Assembly (NCBI RefSeq): GCF_016428755.1
Contig: NZ_JAELTI010000010.1
Span: 23,215-87,214, forward strand
Direction of reading: 5' to 3'
Length of the DNA: 64,000 nucleotides
Origin: Allobosea sp. ASV33
Lineage (GTDB): Bacteria > Pseudomonadota > Alphaproteobacteria > Rhizobiales > Beijerinckiaceae
Part shown: in pieces, positions 8,344-15,667 of the stretch
How the letters are laid out: each line of letters begins with the position of its first letter
Numbering within the stretch: position 1 is the first letter of the stretch
Position numbers and translations under genes: made by a program
The notes under the pieces: generated by a model
The model's input: only the letters and a program-made list of their open reading frames with translations
Database searches by the model: none
Told to the model about the DNA's origin: nothing

Positions 8344-9024
8344 TCAGGCGGCGCGCAGGTCCGCGAGGCGCGCCGCTTCTCCCGGCCAATCCTTGTAGTC
8401 ATCGACGACGGCAGCCGCGCCGGCGGTCAGCAGCCGTTCGCGCATGCGCCGCTTGTCGTGGGAAGCGCCGGTGAAGCCGGCGACCTGCATGCCGGCCGCA
8501 CGCGCCGCCAGCACACCCGGGACCGAATCCTCCAGCACCAGGCAGCGCCCGGCTTCCGCACCCATCTGCGACGCCGCGAACAGGAAGACGTCCGGCGCCG
8601 GCTTGCCGCGCGCCACCTGCGAGGCTGAGAAGACATGAGGCTCGAACAGGTCGCTCAAGCCCGCCAGCACGAGATTGCGGCGCAGCGGCTCGAGCACCGT
8701 CGAGGATGCGACGCAGCGGCGCTCCGCCATGGCGGAGATCGCTTCCCGCACGCCGGGAAGCACACGCAATTCGCTTTCCAGCCGCGACGCGACGGCATCC
8801 TCGATCCGCGTCTCGAAATCGGCCGGAAGCGGACGGCCTAAAGCCGATTCGATGATCTTCATGCCGTCGGCCCAGGGAATGCCGACGAGCTGCTCGACAT
8901 AATGGTCGAGTGTCCAGTGGCTCAGGCCGATCTCCCGGCAGATGGCGAGGCTGATCTCGCCATAGAGCGTCTCGGTGTCGATCAGCGTGCCGTCGCAATC
9001 GTAGATGACGAGGTCGAACGACAC
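8344..9024 (-). CDS. HAD-superfamily phosphatase/phosphoglucomutase-like
   Basis: 226 residues. Motif I is YDCDGTLIDTE with the nucleophile and acid/base Asp pair; motif II Ser/Thr is in CVASSTVL; motif III Lys in ARGKPAPDVFL; motif IV in CLVLEDSVPGV. The cap between residues 15 and 85 fits subfamily IA. Substrates of close relatives include phosphosugars and phosphoglycolate, so this is only a class assignment. It follows the SDR gene by 21 bp on the same strand, a two-gene operon. Confidence 0.88.
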   Translation of the reverse strand: MSFDLVIYDCDGTLIDTETLYGEISLAICREIGLSHWTLDHYVEQLVGIPWADGMKIIESALGRPLPADFETRIEDAVASRLESELRVLPGVREAISAMAERRCVASSTVLEPLRRNLVLAGLSDLFEPHVFSASQVARGKPAPDVFLFAASQMGAEAGRCLVLEDSVPGVLAARAAGMQVAGFTGASHDKRRMRERLLTAGAAAVVDDYKDWPGEAARLADLRAA

Positions 9025-9045
9025 GAGGCCAGCTCCGTCCGTCGC

Positions 9046-10050
9046 TCAGCGGGCCTGGAGCGTGTCGAACTGGCCGGTCTTGCGGAAGCGCCAGAGATAG
9101 GACGAGATCACCGCCTCGGACGAGGTCGGCGCCAGCCCGAGCCCAGCGAAATCGCGGCCCTCGGCCTTGGCTTCCGGCGAGACGACATTGTCGCTCGCAA
9201 GCAGCGTGACCTGGTCGCGGGTCATGACCAGCTCGTCGGGGATCAGGCCGAGCGTCAGCGTATCGACGACCTGGAGGACACTGCCCATCAGCCGCGCCAG
9301 CGGGAAGGGCAGCGGCGCGAGCAGGCGCTTGCGGCCGGTCACCTTGCAGACCTCCGCGACGATCTCGCGCAGGCTCTGCACCTCCGGCCCGCCGAGTTCG
9401 TAGACGCGGCCGCCCTGGACCGCGCCGTCGACGGCGCGCGCGACGATCTCGGCGACATCGCCGACGAAGGCCGGCTGGAACTTCGTCGCGCCGTCGCCGA
9501 CCAGCGGCAGCACCGGCAGCATCCGGGCCAGCGAGGCGAAACGGTTGAAGAAAGTGTCTTCCGGCCCGAACATCACCGACGGCCGCAGCACGATCGCGCC
9601 CGGCACGGAGGCGAACATGGCGGCCTCGCCCTCGGCCTTGGAACGGGCATAGGCGGAAGCCGATTCGGCGGAGGCGCCGAGCGCCGAGACATGGACCAGC
9701 CGCTTGATGCCGACAGTGGCACAGGCCTGGGCGACGGCGCGGGCGCCGTTCGCCTGAACGGCCGAGAAGTTCTGGCGGCCCTGCTCCTGCAGGATGCCGA
9801 CCAGATTGACCACGGCATCGGCGCCCTTAACCGCCCCCGTGACCGAGGCGGGATAGCGCAGATTCGCCTGTACGGCGTGGATCTGGCCGACGGTGCCGAT
9901 CGGCTGGAGGAAATTGGCGAGGTCCGGCCGGCGCACGGCGACGCGCACCCGATAGCCGCGCTTGACGAGCGCGCGCACGACATGGCGGCCGACGAAACCG
10001 GAGCCGCCGAAGACCGTGACGAGTTGCTGGGCCGGGGCTTGGGAAGCCAT
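9046..10050 (-). CDS. Complex I NDUFA9-type atypical SDR
   Basis: 334 residues. The N-terminal nucleotide-binding motif is VFGGSGFVGRHVVRAL, followed by VRRPDLANFL and DAVVNLVGIL, features of the NDUFA9-like/complex I intermediate-associated family. A YARSKAEGE segment supplies a Tyr-x3-Lys. Mitochondrial NDUFA9 is a supernumerary complex I subunit that binds NADPH, and alphaproteobacteria have homologues. In bacteria the family may instead act as a quinone or sugar oxidoreductase, so role is inferred only. First gene of the pair with the HAD phosphatase. Confidence 0.85.
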   Translation of the reverse strand: MASQAPAQQLVTVFGGSGFVGRHVVRALVKRGYRVRVAVRRPDLANFLQPIGTVGQIHAVQANLRYPASVTGAVKGADAVVNLVGILQEQGRQNFSAVQANGARAVAQACATVGIKRLVHVSALGASAESASAYARSKAEGEAAMFASVPGAIVLRPSVMFGPEDTFFNRFASLARMLPVLPLVGDGATKFQPAFVGDVAEIVARAVDGAVQGGRVYELGGPEVQSLREIVAEVCKVTGRKRLLAPLPFPLARLMGSVLQVVDTLTLGLIPDELVMTRDQVTLLASDNVVSPEAKAEGRDFAGLGLAPTSSEAVISSYLWRFRKTGQFDTLQAR

Positions 10051-10095
10051 TGCGAAAGCTCCGTTTAGAATGCTTCTGCCCTCCTAGATCATGTT

Positions 10096-10121
10096 CCGCC
10101 AAAGTGAAATGCCTTTTGCGG
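10096..10121. repeat. Short imperfect hairpin, possible dispersed repeat fragment
   Basis: CCGCCAAAG (10096-10104) pairs with CTTTTGCGG (10113-10121) at all but one position. The preceding TAGATCATGTTCCG resembles a short dispersed motif that I have seen in many Rhizobiales genomes. The rest of the 10051-10297 gap shows no gene. Confidence 0.35.
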
Positions 10122-10297
10122 CTGGGCCCGCCCGCGCCTCACGCCCTGCGGCGTTGCACCCTGTCCGGAAGTGAAGCCCGGAACGTGCCATGCCAGCTAA
10201 CTGGCCCGGCCGGATAATCGGCCGATCGGCGCGAGCTGTTCGAATGGGGTTTCCACAGGCTCCCCGAAAACAAATTCATTTCGCCGCGACAGGGCCG

Positions 10298-10326
10298 TTG
10301 ACAGGACGACTCGGCCCCCGTAAACG
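10298..10326 (+). promoter_or_regulatory. Promoter of tRNA-Leu
   Basis: Consensus -35 TTGACA (10298-10303), a 17-bp spacer and -10 TAAACG (10321-10326), ending ten bases before the mature tRNA start. This is the best sigma-70 promoter in the window and fits a stable RNA gene. Confidence 0.7.
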
Positions 10327-10336
10327 AACCGCCGTT

Positions 10337-10423
10337 GCCCAGGTGGCGGAATTGGTAGACGCACCAGCTTCAGGTGCTGGCGCCTGCAAGGGCGTGGAGG
10401 TTCGAGTCCTCTCCTGGGCACCA
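10337..10423 (+). tRNA. tRNA-Leu(CAG)
   Basis: Class II tRNA of 87 nt including encoded CCA (10421-10423). The acceptor arms GCCCAGG (10337-10343) and CCTGGGC (10413-10419) pair perfectly. The anticodon stem CCAGC/GCTGG (10364-10368, 10376-10380) encloses loop TTCAGGT with anticodon CAG at 10371-10373. A long variable arm and the GGTTCGAGTCC T-loop region complete the leucine-type fold. Confidence 0.95.
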
Positions 10424-10449
10424 CTCTTTTTCCTCAGCAGGAGAAAGAG
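10424..10449 (+). terminator. Hairpin immediately after tRNA-Leu
   Basis: CTCTTTTTCCT (10424-10434) and AGGAGAAAGAG (10439-10449) pair at ten of eleven positions around a CAGC loop. It abuts the CCA end. There is no T run downstream, so it may be a processing or termination signal. Confidence 0.5.
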
Positions 10450-11146
10450 ACGAGCATTGAGAATGAGTTAGGGAGACCCGCTTCCGTAAGGCGGTCTCGC
10501 ATACCGGCTCTCACAATGCCTTATCCCGACGCTACCAAGTCGGGGTTATCCTGCACTGATACGGAGGTCATGCCGGCCCTTCGCGCGCTTGCCGAGAGGC
10601 CGGGCGCGGGCTTGTCCGTTGCGCGGGCGCCACCTTGGCAGGGAAGCCCGGCTGACTGTGGTCCGACGGCTGCAACACCCCTGCCTTTCCCCAAGGGGAA
10701 ACATCGCGCAAGCCCCCAGCCGCGAAGCCGGGGTTGAGGGCGGGGATCTCCCTGCGATGCTGGCCCTCGCGCGCGACAAGGCCTGGGATATCCCGATCGA
10801 GTTCCATGTCTTCCGCTCGCGGGCGCGGTTGCCGCCGACAGCGGAGCGCTTGTGGAACGCCATCCTGGCGCAACCCGCCCTCGGATGGATGCCCACGCCC
10901 GATCGCGCGGTCTCATGCAGGCAGCCGATCCATCGCGGATTCCGTGCAGGATTTCGGCCCGGCGCAGGACCTCTCCGGTCCCGGAACGGGAGCCGCCTCC
11001 CCCCGGGGCCAGCATTTCTCCTGGCAAAAACGAGTAATCCGAAAGGGGTACCTCTCCTGTGCGAACGGGAATCCCTTTGCTCGCTTCGCCACGCACCTAA
11101 CCTGACGTAACCTGAATGCTGTTTCTGGTTAGTTGAGGGTGATGCT
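10450..11146. other. About 700 bp without a supported gene
   Basis: Several long open frames occur on both strands, but all have Arg/Pro/Gly-rich, low-complexity translations, as expected from high-GC noncoding DNA. The only start with a good ribosome site (ATG 10570 after GGAGG) opens a 55-codon frame that resembles nothing I know. A small palindrome TTTCCCC-AA-GGGGAAA lies at 10686-10701. A direct repeat TAACCTGA occurs at 11098-11105 and 11108-11115, just before the next gene, and could be a regulator site. The region between a tRNA and an accessory-type gene may be remains of an integrated element. Confidence 0.4.
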
Positions 11147-11872
11147 GTGTCTTCGGGCGATAAAATCTTGGAACCCCAACTTTCGGCAGCGGAGCTACAA
11201 GCATCCGCACAGAAGATCAAGGATCTTCGTCGTTCCGCGACCGAACATGCCATCGAGATCGGCCGCGAGCTTCTCCGCGTCAAAGCAAAAACCCCTCATG
11301 GCGCCTTCGTCAAATGGGTCGAAAAATCCTGCGAGTTCAAAATCCGAACCGCCCAGGATTTGATGAAGCTTGCCCGCGAGGCGGAAACCGACACGAAACT
11401 CGTCGCCTTGATGCTCCCATCGACCTTGCGGGTCTATCTCTCGAAGAAGACCCCGCCTGCGGTTCGCGACACCATCCTGAAACGCATCGAGAACGGCGAG
11501 CATGTGTCGCGCAGCGACCTGTACGCCCAGGCCTCGGGCGCGAACGGGCGGACAAAGGCGAAAGCCGATGACGACCCGCTGCGCGAAGGCTTCTCCTCGT
11601 CCTTCATCCCTTCCGGGTTTCTGGGGACTTCCGGAGAGCGGCGCCGCAATGCCGGCGGCGACCGGGCTCGCATGGTGGCGGAGCTGCTTCTCCGTCATCT
11701 CAGCCCAGCGGACTACGCCCTGATCATGGAAGAAATCAATTGGGAGGTCTGGAACCGAGTGTTCGTCTGGATGAAGGCGGCGCGGGTGGTGGATTCCGAG
11801 CGCGTTGCGCTCGCTCTTCCCAACGCACCTCCGACGCAAGCCATCGAAGTTCTATCCGCCAAACTGCAATGA
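11147..11872 (+). CDS. DUF3102 domain protein
   Basis: 241 residues. Residues about 15-130 match the DUF3102 type: ATEHAIEIGRELLRVKAKTP, HGAFVKWVEKSCEFKIRTAQ and LMKLAREAE, a pattern seen in plasmid, phage and integrative-element proteins thought to bind DNA. The C-terminal 100 residues contain a polar linker and a helical segment (RARMVAELLLRHLSPADYAL). No enzyme motif is visible. GTG at 11147 sits seven bases after GAGGG. Its position near a tRNA gene with no neighbours fits accessory DNA; function unknown. Confidence 0.75.
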   Translation: MSSGDKILEPQLSAAELQASAQKIKDLRRSATEHAIEIGRELLRVKAKTPHGAFVKWVEKSCEFKIRTAQDLMKLAREAETDTKLVALMLPSTLRVYLSKKTPPAVRDTILKRIENGEHVSRSDLYAQASGANGRTKAKADDDPLREGFSSSFIPSGFLGTSGERRRNAGGDRARMVAELLLRHLSPADYALIMEEINWEVWNRVFVWMKAARVVDSERVALALPNAPPTQAIEVLSAKLQ

Positions 11873-11999
11873 ACAGGCCTTCGATTGCCTATGCCTGATC
11901 GTCCTCCGTCCGAGGCGAGACAACCTTGAATTTGGCTTCCCGAGCGGCGATGCGTGATGCGGGCATGGCTCGATCGGTGGATAGAGAACGGAAGTCCCC

Positions 12000-13559
12000 A
12001 TGCCGGGCTATCGTATTGACCGTCAGCCATCGTCGACGCTCGGACCGCTCACGCTCCGCCGTCGCTGGAAAATCATCTGCACCTGCGTCGCAATATCGTT
12101 AGCGGCTGCCGGGGCCTTCATCCTGCTCAAGGGCGCGGCCTATACCGCCACGACGCAGTTCCTGGTCTACGTCAAGGAAGTCCAGCCCGGCTCGGAGCTC
12201 GTCGTTTCGCTTGGGCGTGCCGATCTCACCCAGGTCGAGAACGAGATCGAGATCATCCGCTCGCGCGGCACGCTCGCCAAGGTCGTCAACGCCCTCGATC
12301 TGGCCGACGACCCCGAATTCGTCCCTGCCGCGACGCTGCCCCTGGATCTGGTCCGCAACCTTTTCGGCCTGCGGCAAACGTCGCCCGACGAGAGCCGCAA
12401 CCGGCAGGAAATCGCGATCGAATCCCTCGCGAAACAGGTCGCGCTGCAGCGGGTCGGGACGAGCCATGCCATCCAGCTCAAGGTCACCACGTCCGCAGCG
12501 GAAAAGTCCGCGCTGATCGCCAGCGAGATCAGCCAGGTCATGCTGCAGGCGCGCGTCAGCGCCGATCAGGACGGCGAGCGCTCGCCGCTCCTGCGCGAGC
12601 GCCTCCAGGGACTGGGTCCGGCCGTCTATGTGATGACGCCCGCCCTCATCCCGGACAACCCTAACGGCCCCCGCAAGATTCTCGTCCTGCTCGGTGCGCT
12701 CGCCGCCGGCTTCGGGATCGGGGCGGTGCTTGCCCTGCTCCTCGACCTCAGGGACAGGTCGATCCGCACGGCGGCGCAGGTCGAGCAATTCGGGCTGGAG
12801 TGCCTCGGCGCGATTCCCTGGCTCTCACGCGAGAAGCCCGTGCCTTCGGGCCGCGGCAACGCCCTTCGCGCCCAGGCGGCGCAGGACGGGCTCCACCCCG
12901 CCCCTCTGCTGACCCAGACGCTTCTGCGGATGGCGGTGGCCACCGAAGCGGCGAAGGCGCGCGTCGTCGGCATCGCATCGCCGATCGCCGGAGACGGTGC
13001 GACGACCGTGGCGCGGCATTTCGCCGAGGCCGCCGCCCGTAACCAGAAAGTGCTGCTCGTCGAGGCAGGCCGGGGCGCGACGGCAACGCCCGGCGCGGCA
13101 ATTCCCGGTGACAGCCATCCGGAGCCGCGCGACGGCGACCTCTGGCACGACGATGCGGGCGGCCCCGACGTCCTGACCATCGCGGCCTCGGCCGGCGGCG
13201 ACGGCTGCGCGAACTGGTGGATGCATTGCGGCCGCAAGTCGCTCGCCGCCTATGACCTGATCGTCGTCGGCCTGCCGCCTCTCGAACAGGGCGCCGCCTT
13301 CCGCATCGCCGCGCAGAGCATCGACGGCATCCTGCTGGTGATGAAATGGGGCGGTGCCGATGTCGAGCGGATCGAGCGCGCCTTCGCCATCTCGGGGGCG
13401 ATGCCGACGGATTTCATCGGCGCGGTCCTGAACGGCATCGACGGCCGGATGATCGGGCTGTTCGGAGACAAGCTCTGGAAAGCCGAAACCGTCGTGGGGG
13501 CTCGCCGCAGCCCGTTCGCCTTTGAAATGCCGGCCGAGCCGGCTGCTGGATCAGCGTGA
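12000..13559 (+). CDS. Polysaccharide chain-length (Wzz/ExoP-like) protein with degenerate tyrosine-kinase domain
   Basis: 519 residues. Inner-membrane polysaccharide co-polymerase. TM1 is near 24-44, the Wzz periplasmic domain runs about 45-225, and TM2 about 226-248. The cytoplasmic part (about 300-500) has the fold order of BY-kinases, but the P-loop reads ASPIAGDGATTVA: the Lys position (334) is Ala. The Walker A' segment is VLLVEAGRG, without the usual Asp-Ala-Asp, and the Walker B region reads YDLIVVGLPPL, with Gly in place of Asp. The C-terminus has no Tyr cluster. It is therefore unlikely to be an active kinase and may act as a structural partner. The exporter gene follows with four-base overlap of frames and its own ribosome site. 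A similar protein is encoded at 33306. Confidence 0.9.
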   Translation: MPGYRIDRQPSSTLGPLTLRRRWKIICTCVAISLAAAGAFILLKGAAYTATTQFLVYVKEVQPGSELVVSLGRADLTQVENEIEIIRSRGTLAKVVNALDLADDPEFVPAATLPLDLVRNLFGLRQTSPDESRNRQEIAIESLAKQVALQRVGTSHAIQLKVTTSAAEKSALIASEISQVMLQARVSADQDGERSPLLRERLQGLGPAVYVMTPALIPDNPNGPRKILVLLGALAAGFGIGAVLALLLDLRDRSIRTAAQVEQFGLECLGAIPWLSREKPVPSGRGNALRAQAAQDGLHPAPLLTQTLLRMAVATEAAKARVVGIASPIAGDGATTVARHFAEAAARNQKVLLVEAGRGATATPGAAIPGDSHPEPRDGDLWHDDAGGPDVLTIAASAGGDGCANWWMHCGRKSLAAYDLIVVGLPPLEQGAAFRIAAQSIDGILLVMKWGGADVERIERAFAISGAMPTDFIGAVLNGIDGRMIGLFGDKLWKAETVVGARRSPFAFEMPAEPAAGSA

Positions 13560-13573
13560 AACGGAGAAATGCT

Positions 13574-14863
13574 ATGATGAAGCGGAACCGTTCATGGGTA
13601 AATCTCGTCGGCACAGCCTCGCTCCTGCTGTGCATGCTCGACGGCAATGCCGTCCGCGCGACGTCGGACTATATCGTCCGCGCGGACGACAAGCTGAAGA
13701 TCAAGGTCTTCCAATACCCCGAGCTGAGCGGCGACTATAAGGTCCGCGCGAACGGAACGATCTCGATCGCGCCGATCGGCGATATCCCGGTCACCGGCCT
13801 CTCGACCAAGGAGATCGCGACCCAGATCTCGGAGCGCTTCGTGCGCTCGGGCATTTCCGACAAGCCCGGCACCTCGGTCGAGGTTCTCGAGACGCGGCCG
13901 GTCTATGTGCTGGGCGACGTCCAGAAGCCCGGCGAATACCAGTTCCGCCCGGGGATGACGGTGCTGCAGGTCGTCAGCCTGGCCGGCGGCTGGCTGCGCT
14001 TCAACGACCCCGCCCTGATGCGGCTCGACCGCGACAGCATCACCATCAGCGGCGAGATGCGCAACCTGGTCCGGCGCTACTACGAGCTGACGGCACGCCG
14101 GGCACGGCTGAATGCCGAGCTCGCGATGCGGACGGACATCCAGTTCTCGAACGATCTCGTCCTGCGCTCGCAGGTCGATCCCGCCGTGCGGCAACTGATC
14201 GACGAGGAGCGCTCGCTGCTCAACATCCATGTCGACGCGCTGAAGACCCAGATCGACAGCCTGGAGCAGAATCGCGGCCTCTACGAACGCGAGATCGACG
14301 CGATCAAGCGCCAGATCGAGGCCAACAAGGTCCAATCGGCCAGCGTCGAGCGGGAGCTCGTCGAGGTGCGGAACCTCGTCAAGCGCGGCCTGACGACCAT
14401 CAGCCGCCTCGCCAATCTCGAACGCATGCAGGCCCAGCTCGAGATGAACGAACAGGGCTTCCAGACCCTGATCCTGCGCTCGCGCCAGAACATCACGCAG
14501 GCCGACCAGCGGATCTTCGACCTCAAGAGCCAGCGCAATGCCGCGGTGACCGCCGAAGTCCAGAAGGTCCGGATGGATATCGACGATGTCAGCGTCAGGT
14601 TCGACACCAACCGCAGCCTGCTCGTCGAGGCCAAGGTGACCGTGCCAGCCCTGGTCGGCGTTTCCGACGGCGCCGTCGAGACCAAGAGCCTCGTGGTCGT
14701 GCGCATGCTGGACGGCAAGACGCAGACGATCGACGCGACCGAGAACACCGAACTCCTGCCCGGCGACGTGCTGCGCATCCAGAGGACCATCCTTCCGGGC
14801 ACGCTGGGCATCGGCACGCTCGAGCAGACCAGCATGATGACGCCTGTCGGCGTCAAGCAGTGA
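13574..14863 (+). CDS. ExoF-like outer-membrane polysaccharide export protein
   Basis: 429 residues. N-terminal signal peptide, then a Poly_export domain (DYIVRADDKLKIKVFQYPEL, RANGTISIAPIGDIPVTGL) and an SLBB-like unit (VYVLGDVQKPGEYQFRPGMT). Residues about 170-370 are a long helical region rich in Glu, Arg, Leu and Gln (two coiled-coil stretches), as in Sinorhizobium ExoF. A C-terminal SLBB-like end follows. It should form or contact the periplasm/outer-membrane channel for the polymer. ATG 13574 after GGAG is preferred to GTG 13556. It is the only outer-membrane exporter seen in the window. Confidence 0.9.
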   Translation: MMKRNRSWVNLVGTASLLLCMLDGNAVRATSDYIVRADDKLKIKVFQYPELSGDYKVRANGTISIAPIGDIPVTGLSTKEIATQISERFVRSGISDKPGTSVEVLETRPVYVLGDVQKPGEYQFRPGMTVLQVVSLAGGWLRFNDPALMRLDRDSITISGEMRNLVRRYYELTARRARLNAELAMRTDIQFSNDLVLRSQVDPAVRQLIDEERSLLNIHVDALKTQIDSLEQNRGLYEREIDAIKRQIEANKVQSASVERELVEVRNLVKRGLTTISRLANLERMQAQLEMNEQGFQTLILRSRQNITQADQRIFDLKSQRNAAVTAEVQKVRMDIDDVSVRFDTNRSLLVEAKVTVPALVGVSDGAVETKSLVVVRMLDGKTQTIDATENTELLPGDVLRIQRTILPGTLGIGTLEQTSMMTPVGVKQ

Positions 14864-14868
14864 CCTAG

Positions 14869-14891
14869 CGGCTGCGCGCTCCGCGCAGCCG
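14869..14891 (+). terminator. Terminator after the exoF-like gene
   Basis: Perfect 10-bp stem CGGCTGCGCG (14869-14878) and CGCGCAGCCG (14882-14891) with a three-base loop, five bases after the stop codon. No strong T run follows (GTTCCC). It separates the exporter from the sigma factor gene. Confidence 0.6.
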
Positions 14892-14959
14892 GTTCCCAGC
14901 CCGGTTCCGTTGCGTTCGGTGGATTGTTTCGTCCCGTGTTTCGAGTGGGGAGATCGACT

Positions 14960-15565
14960 ATGGCCTTCATGAACGGCGATACCGGACAGAACGGAGCAGG
15001 CGGCCCTTCCCTTCAACAGCAGATATTGGCGCACCAGCCGCAATTGCGGGCCTATGCCATGTCGTTGAGCCGCAGCGCCGACCGCTCGGATGATCTCGTG
15101 CAGGAAACGATGCTGCGCGCGATCAGCAAGATCGAGAGCTTCCGGCCAGGCACCAATATGGGCGCCTGGCTCACGACGATCCTGCGCAACTGCTACCTCT
15201 CCGACCTACGCCGGCGCCGCCACGAGGTCGAGGATGCCGATGGCTGCTATTCGGAGTCGCTGCGCTCGGCGCCGGAGCAGGAAGGCCATATGGAATACCG
15301 GGAATTCTGCTACGCCCTCAGGGCGATCCCCTTCGACCAGCGCGAGGCGCTGATGCTGGTGGGCGCGGCCGGCCTCTCCTACGAGGACACAGCGACGCTG
15401 TGCCGGACCACGACCGGGACGATCAAGAGCCGGATCAACCGCGCCCGTTCCAGGCTGGCCGCCCTGCTCTCGATCGAGAGCCTCGACGAAATCGGCTTCG
15501 ACAGCCGAACGCGCGCCGTGATGGCCGGCACTCCCAATAGCAATCCAAAGCGCTGGTCTTTCTGA
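14960..15565 (+). CDS. ECF-type RNA polymerase sigma factor
   Basis: 201 residues. Region 2 is visible as YAMSLSRSADRSDDLVQETML with the WLTTILRNCYLSDLRRRR core, and region 4 as LRAIPFDQREALMLVGAAGLSYEDTATLC with IKSRINRARSRL, the DNA-binding helix-turn-helix. The acidic linker (EDADGCYSES) lies between. It resembles the short rhizobial sigma factors of the EcfG/general-stress or related groups, but no anti-sigma or PhyR gene is adjacent, so the group stays open. ATG 14960 follows GGGGAG; the upstream ATG at 14924 lacks a ribosome site. It may control the neighbouring polysaccharide genes. Confidence 0.85.
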   Translation: MAFMNGDTGQNGAGGPSLQQQILAHQPQLRAYAMSLSRSADRSDDLVQETMLRAISKIESFRPGTNMGAWLTTILRNCYLSDLRRRRHEVEDADGCYSESLRSAPEQEGHMEYREFCYALRAIPFDQREALMLVGAAGLSYEDTATLCRTTTGTIKSRINRARSRLAALLSIESLDEIGFDSRTRAVMAGTPNSNPKRWSF

Positions 15566-15585
15566 GAGCAGCGCGAGGATCGGCC

Positions 15586-15618
15586 GCCGGCAAGGGACGC
15601 CCGCCCTTGTCGGCGTTT
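15586..15618 (+). terminator. Terminator after the sigma factor gene
   Basis: GCCGGCAAGGG (15586-15596) pairs with CCCTTGTCGGC (15604-15614) over eleven positions with one G-T pair, loop ACGCCCG. It is followed by GTTTCGACTTT. It lies between convergent genes. Confidence 0.65.
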
Positions 15619-15630
15619 CGACTTTCACGA

Positions 15631-15659
15631 AAGCATGGCCGCCATCGGCAGCCATGCTT
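15631..15659 (-). terminator. Second hairpin between convergent genes
   Basis: Perfect arms AAGCATGGC (15631-15639) and GCCATGCTT (15651-15659) with an 11-base loop. It lies nine bases beyond the stop of the leftward membrane fusion gene and probably ends the type I secretion operon. Confidence 0.5.
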
Positions 15660-15667
15660 CCGTCGGC

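Noticed and set aside
10401..10423. Duplicate of the tRNA-Leu 3' end as attachment site
   Set aside because: No second copy was found by eye downstream to 12 kb, so an intact integrated element cannot be claimed.
10546..11283. 245-codon open frame on the minus strand after tRNA-Leu
   Set aside because: Overlaps the start of the DUF3102 gene and shows no recognisable pattern.
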